Origin: Nocardia carnea NBRC 14403
Lineage (GTDB): Bacteria; Actinomycetota; Actinomycetes; Mycobacteriales; Mycobacteriaceae
Reading direction: 5' to 3'
Assembly (NCBI RefSeq): GCF_000308515.1
Contig: NZ_BAFV01000007.1
Location: forward strand, 62,001-126,000
DNA: 64,000 nt
The position numbers and the translations under genes were made by a program. Positions 20,690-29,993 of this stretch are shown in pieces. How positions within the stretch are numbered: the first letter of the stretch is position 1; every line of letters begins with the position of its first letter. The notes under the pieces are model-generated. The model was not told the DNA's origin. It worked only from the letters and a program-made list of their open reading frames with translations, and made no database searches.

Positions 20690-21733
20690 TCAGCGAGTCC
20701 CGCGTTCCCGGTACATGCGGCGCTGCTGTTTGGTGATACTGCGCCAGGCCTGATCGCGTTCGGCCTGTAGCCGCTTATCGGTGCGGGCCTGCAACCAGGC
20801 GTTTTCCCGGGCCAGTTTGCGGTAGCTGTGCAGGCGGCGCGGGGTGAGGATGCCGGAGTCGACGGCTTCGCGGACCACACATCCCGGTTCGCGGTCGTGT
20901 GCGCAGTCGTCGAAGCGGCAATCGCGGGCCAGCTCCTCGATATCGCTGAATGTCCGGCCGATACCTTCGGCGGCGTCCCACACACCCACGCCTCGGAGGC
21001 CGGGAGTGTCGATGAGTGTGCCGCCGCCCGGAAGTGGGCGCAGTTCCCGGTGCACCGTGGTGTGCCGGCCCTTCTTGTCGGCGCCGCGCACCTGATTCGT
21101 GGCGAACACCTCCGCGCCCAGCAGAGCGTTGGCAAGTGTGGACTTACCGGCACCGGACGGCCCGAGTAGTGCGACGGTGCCGTCCAGTACGGCGGTGAGT
21201 ACGTCGAGACCGGTGCCGGTTTCCGCGCTGACGGCCAGCGCCGTCGCACCCGGAGCTATCGCCCGGACCGCATCGAGCGGCAACTCCTGCGCGGCGTCGG
21301 CCTTGGTGAGGACGACGACCGGTTGGGCGCCGCTCTCCCAGACCAGCGCGAGCATTCGTTCGATCCGGCCCAGATCCACATCGCCGTCGGCGGCAGTGCA
21401 GATCAGCACGGTGTCGACATTGGCGGCGAGGGTCTGGTGTTCGGACCGGCCGGAGACCGACGAGCGCGCGATAACCGAACGTCGCGGCAGCAGCGTCCGG
21501 ACATGGGACCGGGCGTCCAGGACCACCCAATCGCCGGTGCACAGGCCGCTGACCTCGGAATCAGCGCGTGGGCAGGTGGCACGAACGGGGCCGTCCGGGG
21601 TGACTACATCACATTCGCCACGGTCCATCCGCACTATGCGGGCGGGGATGAAACCAGGATCGAGATACGGCAGATATTCCTCGGCGAGGCTCTCGTTCCA
21701 GCCGTAGGGGACGAGCAGGTCGTAGTCGACCAT
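20690..21733 (-). CDS. rsgA: Ribosome small-subunit-dependent GTPase A
   Basis: RsgA is a circularly permuted GTPase that helps late maturation of the 30S subunit. The 347-residue protein has an OB-fold N-terminus, G4 TKAD at 143-146, G1 GPSGAGKS at 191-198 and G3 DTPG at 242-245, in the permuted G4-G1-G3 order. The C-terminal zinc knuckle is Cys272, Cys277, His279 and Cys285. It is a housekeeping gene with no link to its neighbours. Confidence 0.93.
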   Translation of the reverse strand: MVDYDLLVPYGWNESLAEEYLPYLDPGFIPARIVRMDRGECDVVTPDGPVRATCPRADSEVSGLCTGDWVVLDARSHVRTLLPRRSVIARSSVSGRSEHQTLAANVDTVLICTAADGDVDLGRIERMLALVWESGAQPVVVLTKADAAQELPLDAVRAIAPGATALAVSAETGTGLDVLTAVLDGTVALLGPSGAGKSTLANALLGAEVFATNQVRGADKKGRHTTVHRELRPLPGGGTLIDTPGLRGVGVWDAAEGIGRTFSDIEELARDCRFDDCAHDREPGCVVREAVDSGILTPRRLHSYRKLARENAWLQARTDKRLQAERDQAWRSITKQQRRMYRERGTR

Positions 21734-21986
21734 TGTGGGGAATTCCTTCGTCGGGCGCCGAACCCGACCGGGCTCAGCGAGGGAGGTTCAGGGTGGGGAA
21801 CGCTGCGGCACAGACCCGCACGGTCTGCCGCGGCACGACAATCCGACCGACCGTCACGCTCTCCACCTCCCTCACGACTCGCTGTTGTCCCGACACATTG
21901 CCACGCCGCCTCCGCCCGCGCAACGGAATATCGCGCGATCGATCGGTTCAGCACCGCTACCTGCAACGGAGAAGGTGGGCTAACAT

Positions 21987-21996
21987 CTTAGCTAAG
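21987..21996. promoter_or_regulatory. Palindrome at the toxin-antitoxin operon leader
   Basis: CTTAGCTAAG is a perfect 10-bp palindrome that overlaps the AAGGAGG ribosome site (21994-22000) of the antitoxin gene. Its place fits an autoregulatory operator bound by the antitoxin complex, which would block both transcription start and initiation. Confidence 0.45.
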
Positions 21997-22005
21997 GAGG
22001 TGGGT

Positions 22006-22260
22006 ATGGCCGCCAACGCAGCAGAACAGTTCAATATCCACGAGGCGAAGACGAACCTGTCGCGCATCGTGGAACGCGTCGAACGGGGCGAGGAGATCGT
22101 GATCAGCCGGGCCGGTCATCCGGTGGCCAAAGTGGTGCCCCTGGTACGGCGGGTGAACCGCACTGCCCGCGGTTCGCTGCGCGGTGTCGACCTCGGGGCC
22201 GACTGGGACTCCGACGAGACCAATGCGGCGATTGCGGACGATTTCGGCATGCCCCGATGA
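22006..22260 (+). CDS. Phd/YefM-family antitoxin
   Basis: The 84-residue protein has the Phd/YefM fold pattern FNIHEAKTNLSRIVERVERG and GEEIVISRAGHPVAKVVPL, with a basic DNA-binding N-terminus and an acidic C-terminal tail (DSDETNAAIADDF) that would wrap the toxin. AAGGAGG is 5 nt upstream of ATG 22006. It overlaps the PIN toxin gene by 4 nt. Type II antitoxins of this kind neutralise the toxin and repress the operon. Confidence 0.88.
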   Translation: MAANAAEQFNIHEAKTNLSRIVERVERGEEIVISRAGHPVAKVVPLVRRVNRTARGSLRGVDLGADWDSDETNAAIADDFGMPR

Positions 22261-22631
22261 GCTTGCTGCTCGACACCCACGTGGTGCTGTGGTGGCTCAC
22301 CGACGACCCGGCCTTATCGGACGAACTGAAGGATCGGCTCGACCACGATCCGGACGTATCGGTCAGTGTCGTGTCCATGTGGGAGGTTTCGATCAAGCAG
22401 GCCGCCGGGAAACTCGGCGGCCCGCTCGATATGCCCGAGCGTATCCGTGACAGCGGTCTGGTCACGCTCGAGATCAGCGCCGGCCATGCCATCGCGGCCG
22501 GCCGGCTTCCGCTGATCCACCGCGATCCCTTCGACCGGATGCTGGTGGCTCAGGCGAGCGCGGAAGGGTTGACGCTGGTCACCCGCGATCCGTGGTGCCA
22601 TAAATACGAGGTGCCGATCCTGGCTGTATGA
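22257..22631 (+). CDS. PIN-domain ribonuclease toxin (VapC type)
   Basis: The 124-residue protein shows the PIN-domain acidic residues Asp6 (LLLDTH), Glu43 (SMWEVSIK), Asp93 (RDPFDRMLVAQA) and Asp111 (VTRDPW). VapC toxins cleave tRNA or rRNA when released from the antitoxin. The ATGA overlap with the Phd-like antitoxin gives coupled translation with the antitoxin first. No obvious sign of decay is present. Confidence 0.9.
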   Translation: MSLLLDTHVVLWWLTDDPALSDELKDRLDHDPDVSVSVVSMWEVSIKQAAGKLGGPLDMPERIRDSGLVTLEISAGHAIAAGRLPLIHRDPFDRMLVAQASAEGLTLVTRDPWCHKYEVPILAV

Positions 22632-22788
22632 CGGCCGTACGACTTGGTCGAGCTTGGCGCGGCAGGGACGGCGTCGAGGTCGCCTACCGGCGGGCCTTCG
22701 GCGGCACCGAACTGGCAGAACAGAACACCCAGCCGGGACCGGTTGCCGGGTGGCGCCGACGGCACCACCGCGGATCCCGGTAGCCCGG

Positions 22789-23841
22789 TCAGCTGTGGGC
22801 CACCGGCCGTTTCGGGGTGCCGAAGAGCTGGCCGTCGCCGTGGGCGCGTTTGAAGTACAGGTGCGCGTCGTGTTCCCAGGTGATGGCGATACCGCCGTGC
22901 AGCTGGATCGTTTCGGCCGCGATCGTGGAGAACGCTTCGGTGCACTGACGGCGGGCAACCCAGACATCCTCGGCCGCCGACGGGCTTTCCTCGGCCAAGG
23001 CGATGGCGGCGGTCAGAGCGGTCGATTTGGCGGATTCGGCCAGGACGTACATATCGGCCATCCGGTGCTTGAGGGCCTGGAAGCTGCCGATGACCCGGCC
23101 GAACTGCACCCGCGACTTGGTGTATTCCACCGTCGCCTCCAGGCAGTATTCGGCCGCCCCGACCTGTTCGGCGGCCAGCGCCGCCCACGCGATCTGCCGG
23201 AGCCGGTCGACGATCGGGGCGGGATCACCGGTGCCGAGCCGTCGGGCCGCGGTGCTGGTGAAAGTGATCTCGGAGAGCGCCCGGGACGGGTCCATGGCCG
23301 CCATCCGCCGGCGCTCGACCCCGGTAGCCGACGGGTCCACTTCGAACAGGCCACTGTCCGTGATCACGATCAGAGTGTCGGCGATGGTGCCGTCGAGGAC
23401 GTAGTGCGCGGTGCCTTGCAGGGTCTCCCCGTCGGCCGCCACTCCGAACTCGTCCCAGCCCGCGGCACCGGCCCAGCAGACGGCGAGCGTGCGGCTGCCT
23501 TCGGCGATACCGGGCAGCAGCCGCTCACAGGCTTCACTGTCACCGGACAGCAGTACGGCCTGCGCGCCCAGGACCGCCGAACCGAACATCGGCACATCGG
23601 CGAGCGTGCGGCCGAGTTCACCGACCACCAGCAAGGATTCGGGGAGACCGGCGCCGAAGCCGCCGTACTCCTCGGGGATCGCCAGGGCGGCCACTCCGAC
23701 CTGTTCACACAGCTGCGCCCACAGTTGCGGGTCGTAACCGAGGTCGGTGTCCATGGCCTGGCGAATCCCCGCCCGGGCATCGCGTTTGGCCAGCAGTCCC
23801 CGGACCGCCGACACCAGCTCCTGCTGTTCCTCGCTGATCAT
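22789..23841 (-). CDS. fadE33: Acyl-CoA dehydrogenase subunit, FadE33/IpdE2 type
   Basis: The 350-residue protein is a beta-like acyl-CoA dehydrogenase subunit: QFGRVIGSFQALKHRMADMY and ETIQLHGGIAITWEHDAHLY are present, but the C-terminal YGG-NE-QR segment of alpha subunits is absent. In M. tuberculosis, FadE33 (IpdE2) pairs with FadE30 (IpdE1) to dehydrogenate a CoA thioester of the steroid C/D-ring remnant. The gene is last in the fadD3-echA-fadE31-fadE32-fadE33 operon, in the same order as M. tuberculosis. A 148-nt gap separates it from fadE32. Confidence 0.85.
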   Translation of the reverse strand: MISEEQQELVSAVRGLLAKRDARAGIRQAMDTDLGYDPQLWAQLCEQVGVAALAIPEEYGGFGAGLPESLLVVGELGRTLADVPMFGSAVLGAQAVLLSGDSEACERLLPGIAEGSRTLAVCWAGAAGWDEFGVAADGETLQGTAHYVLDGTIADTLIVITDSGLFEVDPSATGVERRRMAAMDPSRALSEITFTSTAARRLGTGDPAPIVDRLRQIAWAALAAEQVGAAEYCLEATVEYTKSRVQFGRVIGSFQALKHRMADMYVLAESAKSTALTAAIALAEESPSAAEDVWVARRQCTEAFSTIAAETIQLHGGIAITWEHDAHLYFKRAHGDGQLFGTPKRPVAHS

Positions 23842-23989
23842 CTCTTCTCCCGTAGGTCTGACGGACGGATGCCGAGGCGCCTACGTCCGGTTGTGCCACT
23901 GTCTGCCGGTTCTCGCATCGCCACGAGCGCGCCGGATGCTCCGGCAGTGCACCCGTGCGGCCCCGGCCGCCGCCCGGGTACGTGTGTTC

Positions 23990-25024
23990 TCAGGTGAGTG
24001 CGCCCGACGGGTCCACCGCTCCGGTGGCGCGCAGTGCTTCGGCGACCCGGCCGCGATGCAGATCCGGGGTACCCCAGGCGGAGCGCAGGGCGGTGACCCG
24101 GGTCAGCCACAGCGACAGATCGTATTCGGCGGTGTAGCCGATGGCGCCGTGCACTTGCAGCGCGGCACGGGCCGCCCGGTAGGCGGCATCGGCAGCGGCC
24201 ACCGCCGCCGCGGAGATATCGCGGACCCGGTTCGGCCCCCCGGTGGTGAGCGCGGCCCGGTACAGCAGCGGTTCGGCCAGATCGAGGCCGATGAACACAT
24301 CGGCCAGTTTCTGTTTGACCGCCTGGAATTCACCGATCGGCCGGCCGAACTGTTTGCGCTGTTTGACGTATTCGGTCGAGGCGTCGAGCAGGGCCTTACC
24401 GGCGCCGAGCAGCTGTGCCGCGTTGGCGAGGGCGCCGAAATCGAATCCGGCCGCGATGGCCGCGCGGGCCTGCGGTCCCTCGGCGACGGTCTCGTCGGCC
24501 TCCACAACGAACAGCCGCCGGGCCGGATCCACCGACCGCACCTGTTCGCCCACCCGGCCGGTCGACAGACGGTCGCCCTGGGCCAGCAGTACGAGTTCGG
24601 CGCGATCCGCGTCCACCGCGACCGCCGGGCGATCCGCTTCGCCGAAGGCGATGGTGGCCGATACGGTGCCTTCCGAGATACCGGGCAGCCAGCGCTGCGC
24701 GGGCGCCGGGTCGGTCTCGGCCAGGGCCTGCAGCACTGCCGGTACGGCCGCCGCGGTTTCCACCAGCGGTCCGGGCGCCGCGGCGCGGCCGATTTCGATG
24801 AACGCGACCAGCTGGTCGAGCGGTTCGGCACCGAGTCCGCCGAAATCCTCGGCGATCGTGAGGCCCAGGGCGCCGGCGGCGGCGAGCTGTTCGATCAGGG
24901 CGCGACCGGGCGCCGGATCCGTGCCGCTCCACGCGCGCACCGCGGTGGGGGTGGAACCGGATTCGAAGAGTTTGCGGATACTGGCACCGAAGTCCAGATG
25001 CTCCGGGCTGAGCGCGAATTTCAT
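23990..25024 (-). CDS. fadE32: Acyl-CoA dehydrogenase subunit, FadE32 type
   Basis: The 344-residue protein resembles beta-like subunits, with KQFGRPIGEFQAVKQKLADV and LQVHGAIGYTAEYDLSLWL. FadE31 and FadE32 form a heteromeric acyl-CoA dehydrogenase; FadE32 has been placed in the late steps that break down ring-opened HIP-CoA products. The ATG overlaps the fadE31 stop (ATGA), fitting obligate partners made together. Regulation is probably through the KstR2 box at 28701-28714. Confidence 0.85.
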   Translation of the reverse strand: MKFALSPEHLDFGASIRKLFESGSTPTAVRAWSGTDPAPGRALIEQLAAAGALGLTIAEDFGGLGAEPLDQLVAFIEIGRAAAPGPLVETAAAVPAVLQALAETDPAPAQRWLPGISEGTVSATIAFGEADRPAVAVDADRAELVLLAQGDRLSTGRVGEQVRSVDPARRLFVVEADETVAEGPQARAAIAAGFDFGALANAAQLLGAGKALLDASTEYVKQRKQFGRPIGEFQAVKQKLADVFIGLDLAEPLLYRAALTTGGPNRVRDISAAAVAAADAAYRAARAALQVHGAIGYTAEYDLSLWLTRVTALRSAWGTPDLHRGRVAEALRATGAVDPSGALT

Positions 25025-26160
25025 CGGCTGCCTCCTCGTGGTAGGCCGAGGAGCCGCTCGGCGATGATGTTGCGTTGGATTTCGTTGGTACCGGCGTAGA
25101 TCGGGCCGGACAGGGAGAACAGATAACCGTCGGTCCAGCGGCTCGCCTGTTCGGCGCCGGCACCGAGCAGGTCGAGCGCGGTTTCGTGCATGGCGATATC
25201 GAGTTCGGACCAGAACACCTTGGTGATCGAGGATTCCGCGCCGAGTTTGCCGCCTTCGTTCAACCGGGTGACGGTGCCGAAGGTGTGCAGCCGGTAGGCC
25301 TCGCTGCCGATCCAGGCGTCCACCACCGAATCGCGGGCCGCGGTGCCGGTATCGCCGGTTTCGGTCCACAGGTCGACCAGCCGCTGCGCGGTCGCGCTGA
25401 ACCGGCCGGGGCTGCGTAGCGAGAGGCCGCGTTCGTTACTGGAGGTGCTCATCGCGACCCGCCAGCCCTCGTTCGGGGCGCCGATCACATCGCTGTCCGG
25501 GACGAAGACATCGTCGAGGAAGATTTCCGCGAAACCGGGTTCGCCGTCCAACTGCGGGATCGGCCGGACCGTCACACCGTCGGCGGTGAGCGGGAACATC
25601 AGGTAGGTGAGCCCGCGGTGCCGTTCGGCTTCGGGGTCGCTGCGGAACAGGCCGAACGCCCAGTCGGCGAACGCCGCTCGTGAACTCCAGGTCTTCTGCC
25701 CGCTCAATACCCAGCCGCCGTCGGTACGGCGCGCGGTGGAGCGGATACCGGCCAGATCACTACCGGCTTCCGGCTCCGACCAGGCCTGTGCCCAGATATC
25801 GTCGCCGCGGGCCATCCGCGGCATGATCCGTGCCAGCTGCTCCGGTGTGCCGTGTTCGAACAGGGTGGGTGCGAGCAGGAAGATACCGTTCTGGCTCACC
25901 CGGCCCGGCGCGGCCGCCGCGTAGTACTCCTGTTCGAACAGCACCCATTCCAGCAGCGACGCGTCGCGCCCGCCGTATTCGGGCGCCCATGAGACCACGG
26001 ACAAGCGGGCCTCGGCCAGCGTGTGCTCCCATTCGCGGTGTGCTTCGAATCCCGCTGCCGTGTCCATCGAGGGCAGCGGTTCGGCGGGGACATTGGCGGC
26101 CAGGAATTCGCGGACTTCCCGCTGGAATTCCCGGGTGCTTTCGTCGAGATCGAGATCCAT
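25021..26160 (-). CDS. fadE31: Acyl-CoA dehydrogenase subunit, FadE31 type
   Basis: The 379-residue protein is a full alpha-like acyl-CoA dehydrogenase with QAWSEPEAGSDLAGIRSTA (FAD/substrate segment at about residue 125) and the C-terminal IYAGTNEIQRNIIAERLLGL. It overlaps fadE32 and starts directly after the echA stop. In the KstR2 regulon it is expected to pair with FadE32 and act on a HIP-derived CoA ester. The exact substrate is inferred from gene order. Confidence 0.87.
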   Translation of the reverse strand: MDLDLDESTREFQREVREFLAANVPAEPLPSMDTAAGFEAHREWEHTLAEARLSVVSWAPEYGGRDASLLEWVLFEQEYYAAAAPGRVSQNGIFLLAPTLFEHGTPEQLARIMPRMARGDDIWAQAWSEPEAGSDLAGIRSTARRTDGGWVLSGQKTWSSRAAFADWAFGLFRSDPEAERHRGLTYLMFPLTADGVTVRPIPQLDGEPGFAEIFLDDVFVPDSDVIGAPNEGWRVAMSTSSNERGLSLRSPGRFSATAQRLVDLWTETGDTGTAARDSVVDAWIGSEAYRLHTFGTVTRLNEGGKLGAESSITKVFWSELDIAMHETALDLLGAGAEQASRWTDGYLFSLSGPIYAGTNEIQRNIIAERLLGLPRGGSR

Positions 26161-27072
26161 TCAGGCTTTCCCGTCGTTCGTCTCCGCGGCGGAACTCGCC
26201 TGCGCTTTCATCGATTTGGCGTTCAAACCGCCGAGGGAATCGGTGCCGACCTCGGCGTTGTGAGCGTGTGCGAAATGGTGCAGGCCGAATACCGAATCCA
26301 TCCCGGACCGCATACCCATGAGGTCCTCGGACTGGTTGACAGCTTTTTTGGTCAACGCCAGCCCGAACTGCGGCATCGCCGAGATCTTCTCGGCCAGCGC
26401 CATGGTCTCCGATTCCAGTTCGGCCCGGGGAACGACCCGGTTGACCATGCCCCATTCCTTGGCCTGCGCGGCGTCGAAACGATCGCCGGTGTACAGGAAT
26501 TCCTTGGCGGCGCGCGGTCCCATCACCCACGGATGCGCGAAGTATTCGACGCCCGGAATACCCATACGCACCACGGGGTCGGAGAAGAAGGCGTCGTCGG
26601 CGGCGATGATCAGATCGCAGACCCAGGCCAGCATGAGCCCGCCCGCGATACAGGCACCTTGCACCATGGCGATGGTCGGCTTGGGGATCTCCCGCCAGCG
26701 GCGGCACATCCCCAGGTACACCTCCGTCTCCCGGGCGAAGCGCTGATCGCCGCCGGGGCGGTCGACATGGTCCCACCAGAGCGCGGCCTTGTTCTGGTAC
26801 TTCACGTGATGGTCGCGGCCGGGTGTGCCCAGATCGTGCCCGGCGCTGAAATGTTTCCCGTTCCCGGCCAGCACGATGACCTTGACCTCTGGATCTTCGA
26901 CCGCTCGCTCGAATGCAGCGTCGATCGCGTAGGTCATCACGGAGTTCTGCGCGTTGCGGTAGTCCGGCCGGTTCAGGGTGACCACCGCGACGGCACCCCG
27001 GCGCTCATAGGTCACCACATCGGGTTCGTAGGGAATACTCCCGTTCCCGGTCGGGGATATGTTCTCCGACAT
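26161..27072 (-). CDS. Enoyl-CoA hydratase/isomerase (crotonase) in the fadD3 operon
   Basis: The 303-residue crotonase has the CoA-binding/oxyanion segments KHFSAGHDLG and QGACIAGGLMLAWVCDLIIA, and HHVKYQNKAALWWDHVDRPG between them is a longer insertion than in short crotonases. It sits between fadD3 and fadE31 and is coupled to both: its ATG overlaps the fadD3 stop by 1 nt and its stop abuts the fadE31 start. The corresponding M. tuberculosis operon runs fadD3-fadE31 with no such gene, as far as I recall. It probably hydrates the enoyl-CoA in removal of the HIP propionyl side chain. Confidence 0.85.
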   Translation of the reverse strand: MSENISPTGNGSIPYEPDVVTYERRGAVAVVTLNRPDYRNAQNSVMTYAIDAAFERAVEDPEVKVIVLAGNGKHFSAGHDLGTPGRDHHVKYQNKAALWWDHVDRPGGDQRFARETEVYLGMCRRWREIPKPTIAMVQGACIAGGLMLAWVCDLIIAADDAFFSDPVVRMGIPGVEYFAHPWVMGPRAAKEFLYTGDRFDAAQAKEWGMVNRVVPRAELESETMALAEKISAMPQFGLALTKKAVNQSEDLMGMRSGMDSVFGLHHFAHAHNAEVGTDSLGGLNAKSMKAQASSAAETNDGKA

Positions 27073-28652
27073 TACGAATTCTCCTCACGTAACTGACGTT
27101 TGAGCACCTTGCCACCGGCGTTGTAGGGCAGTTCGTTGCGGAATTCGACGAAACGCGGCACCTTGAAATTGGCCAGCGTCTTGGTGGCGTAGGAGAACAC
27201 CTGGTCCTCCGTGAGCGTCGCGCCCGGTGTGCGGACGATATAGGCCTTGCCCACTTCACCCATCCGGTGGTCGGGGACCCCGATCACCGCGACGGTGGCG
27301 ACACCGTCGAGCTTGGCGAGTGCCTGTTCGATTTCGGCGGGATACACATTGAATCCGCCGCTGAGGTACATATCCTTCAGCCGGTCGGTGATCTTCAGGT
27401 ATCCGCGTTCGTCGACCACGCCGATATCGCCGGTGTGCAGCCAGCCGTCCGCATCGATGGTTTTCGCGGTGGCTTCCGGATCGTCGAGGTAGCCGCGCAT
27501 CACATTCGGGCCGCGCAGCAGTATTTCCCCGACCTCGCTCAACTTCAGTTCGAATCCGGCGATGGGCCGGCCGCTGGTGCCGGAGATGGTCTCGGCATCG
27601 TCGTCGACCCGGCACATGGTGCCGAAGCCCGATGATTCGGAGAGACCGTAGGCGGTGAGCACCACATCGAAATCGAGTTCCGCGCGCATCCGTTCGACCA
27701 GTGCGACCGGGACCTGCGCCGCACCGGTCACCGCCACCCGCAGACCGCTCAGATCGAATTCGCCGCGGTCCGGGAAATCGAGGATGGTCTGGTAGATCGT
27801 GGGCGGGCCGGGCAGAACGGTGATCTTCTCCTGATCGATCAGGCGCATGGTGGTCGGCACATGGAAGACGATCTGCGGGACGATGGTGGCGCCGGTCAGC
27901 AGGCAGGTGATGATCCCGGCCTTGTAGCCGAAGCTGTGGAAGAACGGGTTGACGATCAGGTAGTTGTCGGCGGTGTCCAGGGTGGCGCATTCGGCCCATG
28001 CGCGCGCCGTCGACAGTGTCTGCCGGTGCGCGATCAGTACGCCTTTGCTGCGGCCGGTGGTACCGGAGGTGAACAGGATGTCGGACAGATCCTCGGCGCC
28101 GATCGATTCGCCGCGTTCGAGCACCTGCTCCCGGCTCACCGCGGCGGCGGTCCCGGGCAGGTCGGACCAGTTCAGCGCGCCTTCGATCCGGTCCTGCGGG
28201 CCTTCGACGGGCAGTACCACGACGGTGTCGATCTGCAGGTCGGGCGCGGCCGCGCGTAGTTCGGCGAGGCGATCGCGTTTCAGGAACGTGCCGGCGATGA
28301 ACAGTGCCTTGGCGTCCACCCGGCGCAGCACATCGACGACCTCGTCCGCGACGTAGCGCGTGTTGAGCGGAATCAGGGTCGCGCCCGCATAGTGTGCACC
28401 CAGTGCGGCGACCACCCAGTGCCAGGTATTGGGCGACCAGATCGCCACGCGGTCGCCGACCTGGATTCCGCGGGCGAGCAGGGCGCGGGCCACGTCCTGG
28501 ACCTCGGTGAGGAGTCGGTTCCAGTCGAACCGGACGGGGCCGTCGGCCAGTGCGGGCGCCGAACCGAAGGTCTGGGCGGCGGCGTGCAGTGCCGCGGGGA
28601 TGGTCTGTGCCACCGGCGGGGTTTGCGCAGGGGTTGTCACGGGTGTCCTCAT
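27072..28652 (-). CDS. fadD3: HIP-CoA synthetase, FadD3
   Basis: FadD3 activates HIP, the C/D-ring propanoate released by HsaD, to HIP-CoA, the KstR2 effector. The 526-residue ANL enzyme has the P-loop FTSGTTGRSKG (about 194-204), YGLSESSGFG, the hinge DRLKDMYLSGG and the catalytic C-terminal lysine in AGGKVLKRQL (about Lys515). Two starts are possible: ATG 28652, without a ribosome site, and GTG 28640, with AGGA 5 nt upstream. It leads the operon, divergent from fadE30 over a KstR2 box. Confidence 0.92.
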   Translation of the reverse strand: MRTPVTTPAQTPPVAQTIPAALHAAAQTFGSAPALADGPVRFDWNRLLTEVQDVARALLARGIQVGDRVAIWSPNTWHWVVAALGAHYAGATLIPLNTRYVADEVVDVLRRVDAKALFIAGTFLKRDRLAELRAAAPDLQIDTVVVLPVEGPQDRIEGALNWSDLPGTAAAVSREQVLERGESIGAEDLSDILFTSGTTGRSKGVLIAHRQTLSTARAWAECATLDTADNYLIVNPFFHSFGYKAGIITCLLTGATIVPQIVFHVPTTMRLIDQEKITVLPGPPTIYQTILDFPDRGEFDLSGLRVAVTGAAQVPVALVERMRAELDFDVVLTAYGLSESSGFGTMCRVDDDAETISGTSGRPIAGFELKLSEVGEILLRGPNVMRGYLDDPEATAKTIDADGWLHTGDIGVVDERGYLKITDRLKDMYLSGGFNVYPAEIEQALAKLDGVATVAVIGVPDHRMGEVGKAYIVRTPGATLTEDQVFSYATKTLANFKVPRFVEFRNELPYNAGGKVLKRQLREENS

Positions 28653-28700
28653 GGTCGTGCGGCCGTGTGCGGTGCGCGCGGTCTCGAACGGAGTCTACAA

Positions 28701-28724
28701 AGCAAGTGCTTGGTAGGTTATCCT
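28701..28724. promoter_or_regulatory. KstR2 operator and fadE30 -10 element
   Basis: AGCAAGTGCTTGGT (28701-28714) matches the KstR2 consensus AnCAAGnnCTTGnT at every fixed position. TATCCT (28719-28724) lies 6 nt before the GTG start of fadE30, so transcription would begin at the start codon. The same box can control the divergent fadD3 operon. Confidence 0.88.
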
Positions 28725-28730
28725 ACCGGC

Positions 28731-29993
28731 GTGGGTGCTATCCAGACCTCAGAATCCGGTACCGGTCGCAACGGTGGGCGGCAAACGGGCGAACCGGCCG
28801 CGCAGGCGCGCGAAACTGTCGAGCGAACCAGCGTGGCCGCGCTGAGCGACAGCGAGTTCGCCGCGCAGGTACGCGGCTGGCTCGACGAAAAACTCGACGG
28901 TGAATTCCGGGAGTTGCGCGGCCTCGGCGGGCCCGGCCGCGAGCACGAGGCATTCGACGAACGCCTGGAATGGGACCGCGCCCTGGCCGCCGCGGGCTGG
29001 ACCTGCCTCGGCTGGCCGGTCGAATACGGCGGCCGGGCGGCGAGCGTGGCCCAGCAGATCATCTTCCACGAGGAGTACGCCAAGGCGAACGCGCCGGCCC
29101 GCGTCTCGCATGTGGGTGAGGAACTGCTCGGCCCGACGCTGCTGGCCTTCGGTACCGACGCCCAGCGCGCCCGGTTCCTGCCGGGTATCCGCACCGTCAC
29201 CGAACTGTGGTGCCAGGGCTACTCCGAACCGGGCGCCGGTTCCGATCTGGCCGCGGTCTCCACCTCCGCCCGCCTCGACGGCGACCACTGGTCGATCAAT
29301 GGCCAGAAGATCTGGACCTCGCTGGCCCATGTAGCCGACTGGTGCTTCGCGGTATGCCGCACCGAACCCGGCTCGAAACGTCACAAAGGACTGTCCTACC
29401 TGCTGGTCCCGATGAACCAGCCGGGTATCGAGGTCCGGCCCATCGTGCAGCTCACCGGCACCTCCGAGTTCAACGAGGTGTTCTTCGACGACGCCCGCAC
29501 CGAAGCCGATCTGGTGGTCGGCGACCCCGGGGACGGCTGGCGCGTCGCCATGGGCACGCTCAACGTCGAACGCGGTATCTCCACCCTCGGCCAGCAGATC
29601 CGCTTCGCCCGGGAACTGGCGGCCATCGAGGAAATGGCCCGCGAATCGGGTGCCCTCGACGATCCGCTGCTCGCGGAACAGGTCGATCGTGCCTGGGTCG
29701 GCCTGCGAGTTCTGCGCGCGCATGCCATGCGCACGATGGCCGAAACCGCCGACGACGGGGGACAGGCCTCGGTCGGCAAACTGCTCTGGGCGAATTGGCA
29801 TCGCGGACTCGGCGAACTCGCCATGGCGGTACGCGGCGCGGCCGGCCTGGTCGCCGCCGACGGTGATCTCGACGAATGGCAGCGGCTGTATCTGTTCACC
29901 CGCGCCGATACGATCTACGGAGGTTCGAACGAAGTGCAGCGCAACATCATTTCCGAGCGTGTGCTCGGCCTGCCCCGCGAGGCCCGGCAGTGA
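28731..29993 (+). CDS. fadE30: Acyl-CoA dehydrogenase, FadE30/IpdE1 type
   Basis: The 420-residue alpha-like acyl-CoA dehydrogenase has LRGLGGPGREHEAFDERLEW, WCQGYSEPGAGSDLAAVSTS and IYGGSNEVQRNIISERVLGL, closely matching FadE30 of M. tuberculosis (IpdE1), which works with FadE33/IpdE2 on a bicyclic CoA ester from HIP. GTG 28731 is chosen because a -10 TATCCT is exactly 6 nt upstream, giving a leaderless mRNA; an internal GTG at 28833 would give a protein of the M. tuberculosis length. Its stop overlaps ipdF (GTGA). Confidence 0.88.
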   Translation: MGAIQTSESGTGRNGGRQTGEPAAQARETVERTSVAALSDSEFAAQVRGWLDEKLDGEFRELRGLGGPGREHEAFDERLEWDRALAAAGWTCLGWPVEYGGRAASVAQQIIFHEEYAKANAPARVSHVGEELLGPTLLAFGTDAQRARFLPGIRTVTELWCQGYSEPGAGSDLAAVSTSARLDGDHWSINGQKIWTSLAHVADWCFAVCRTEPGSKRHKGLSYLLVPMNQPGIEVRPIVQLTGTSEFNEVFFDDARTEADLVVGDPGDGWRVAMGTLNVERGISTLGQQIRFARELAAIEEMARESGALDDPLLAEQVDRAWVGLRVLRAHAMRTMAETADDGGQASVGKLLWANWHRGLGELAMAVRGAAGLVAADGDLDEWQRLYLFTRADTIYGGSNEVQRNIISERVLGLPREARQ

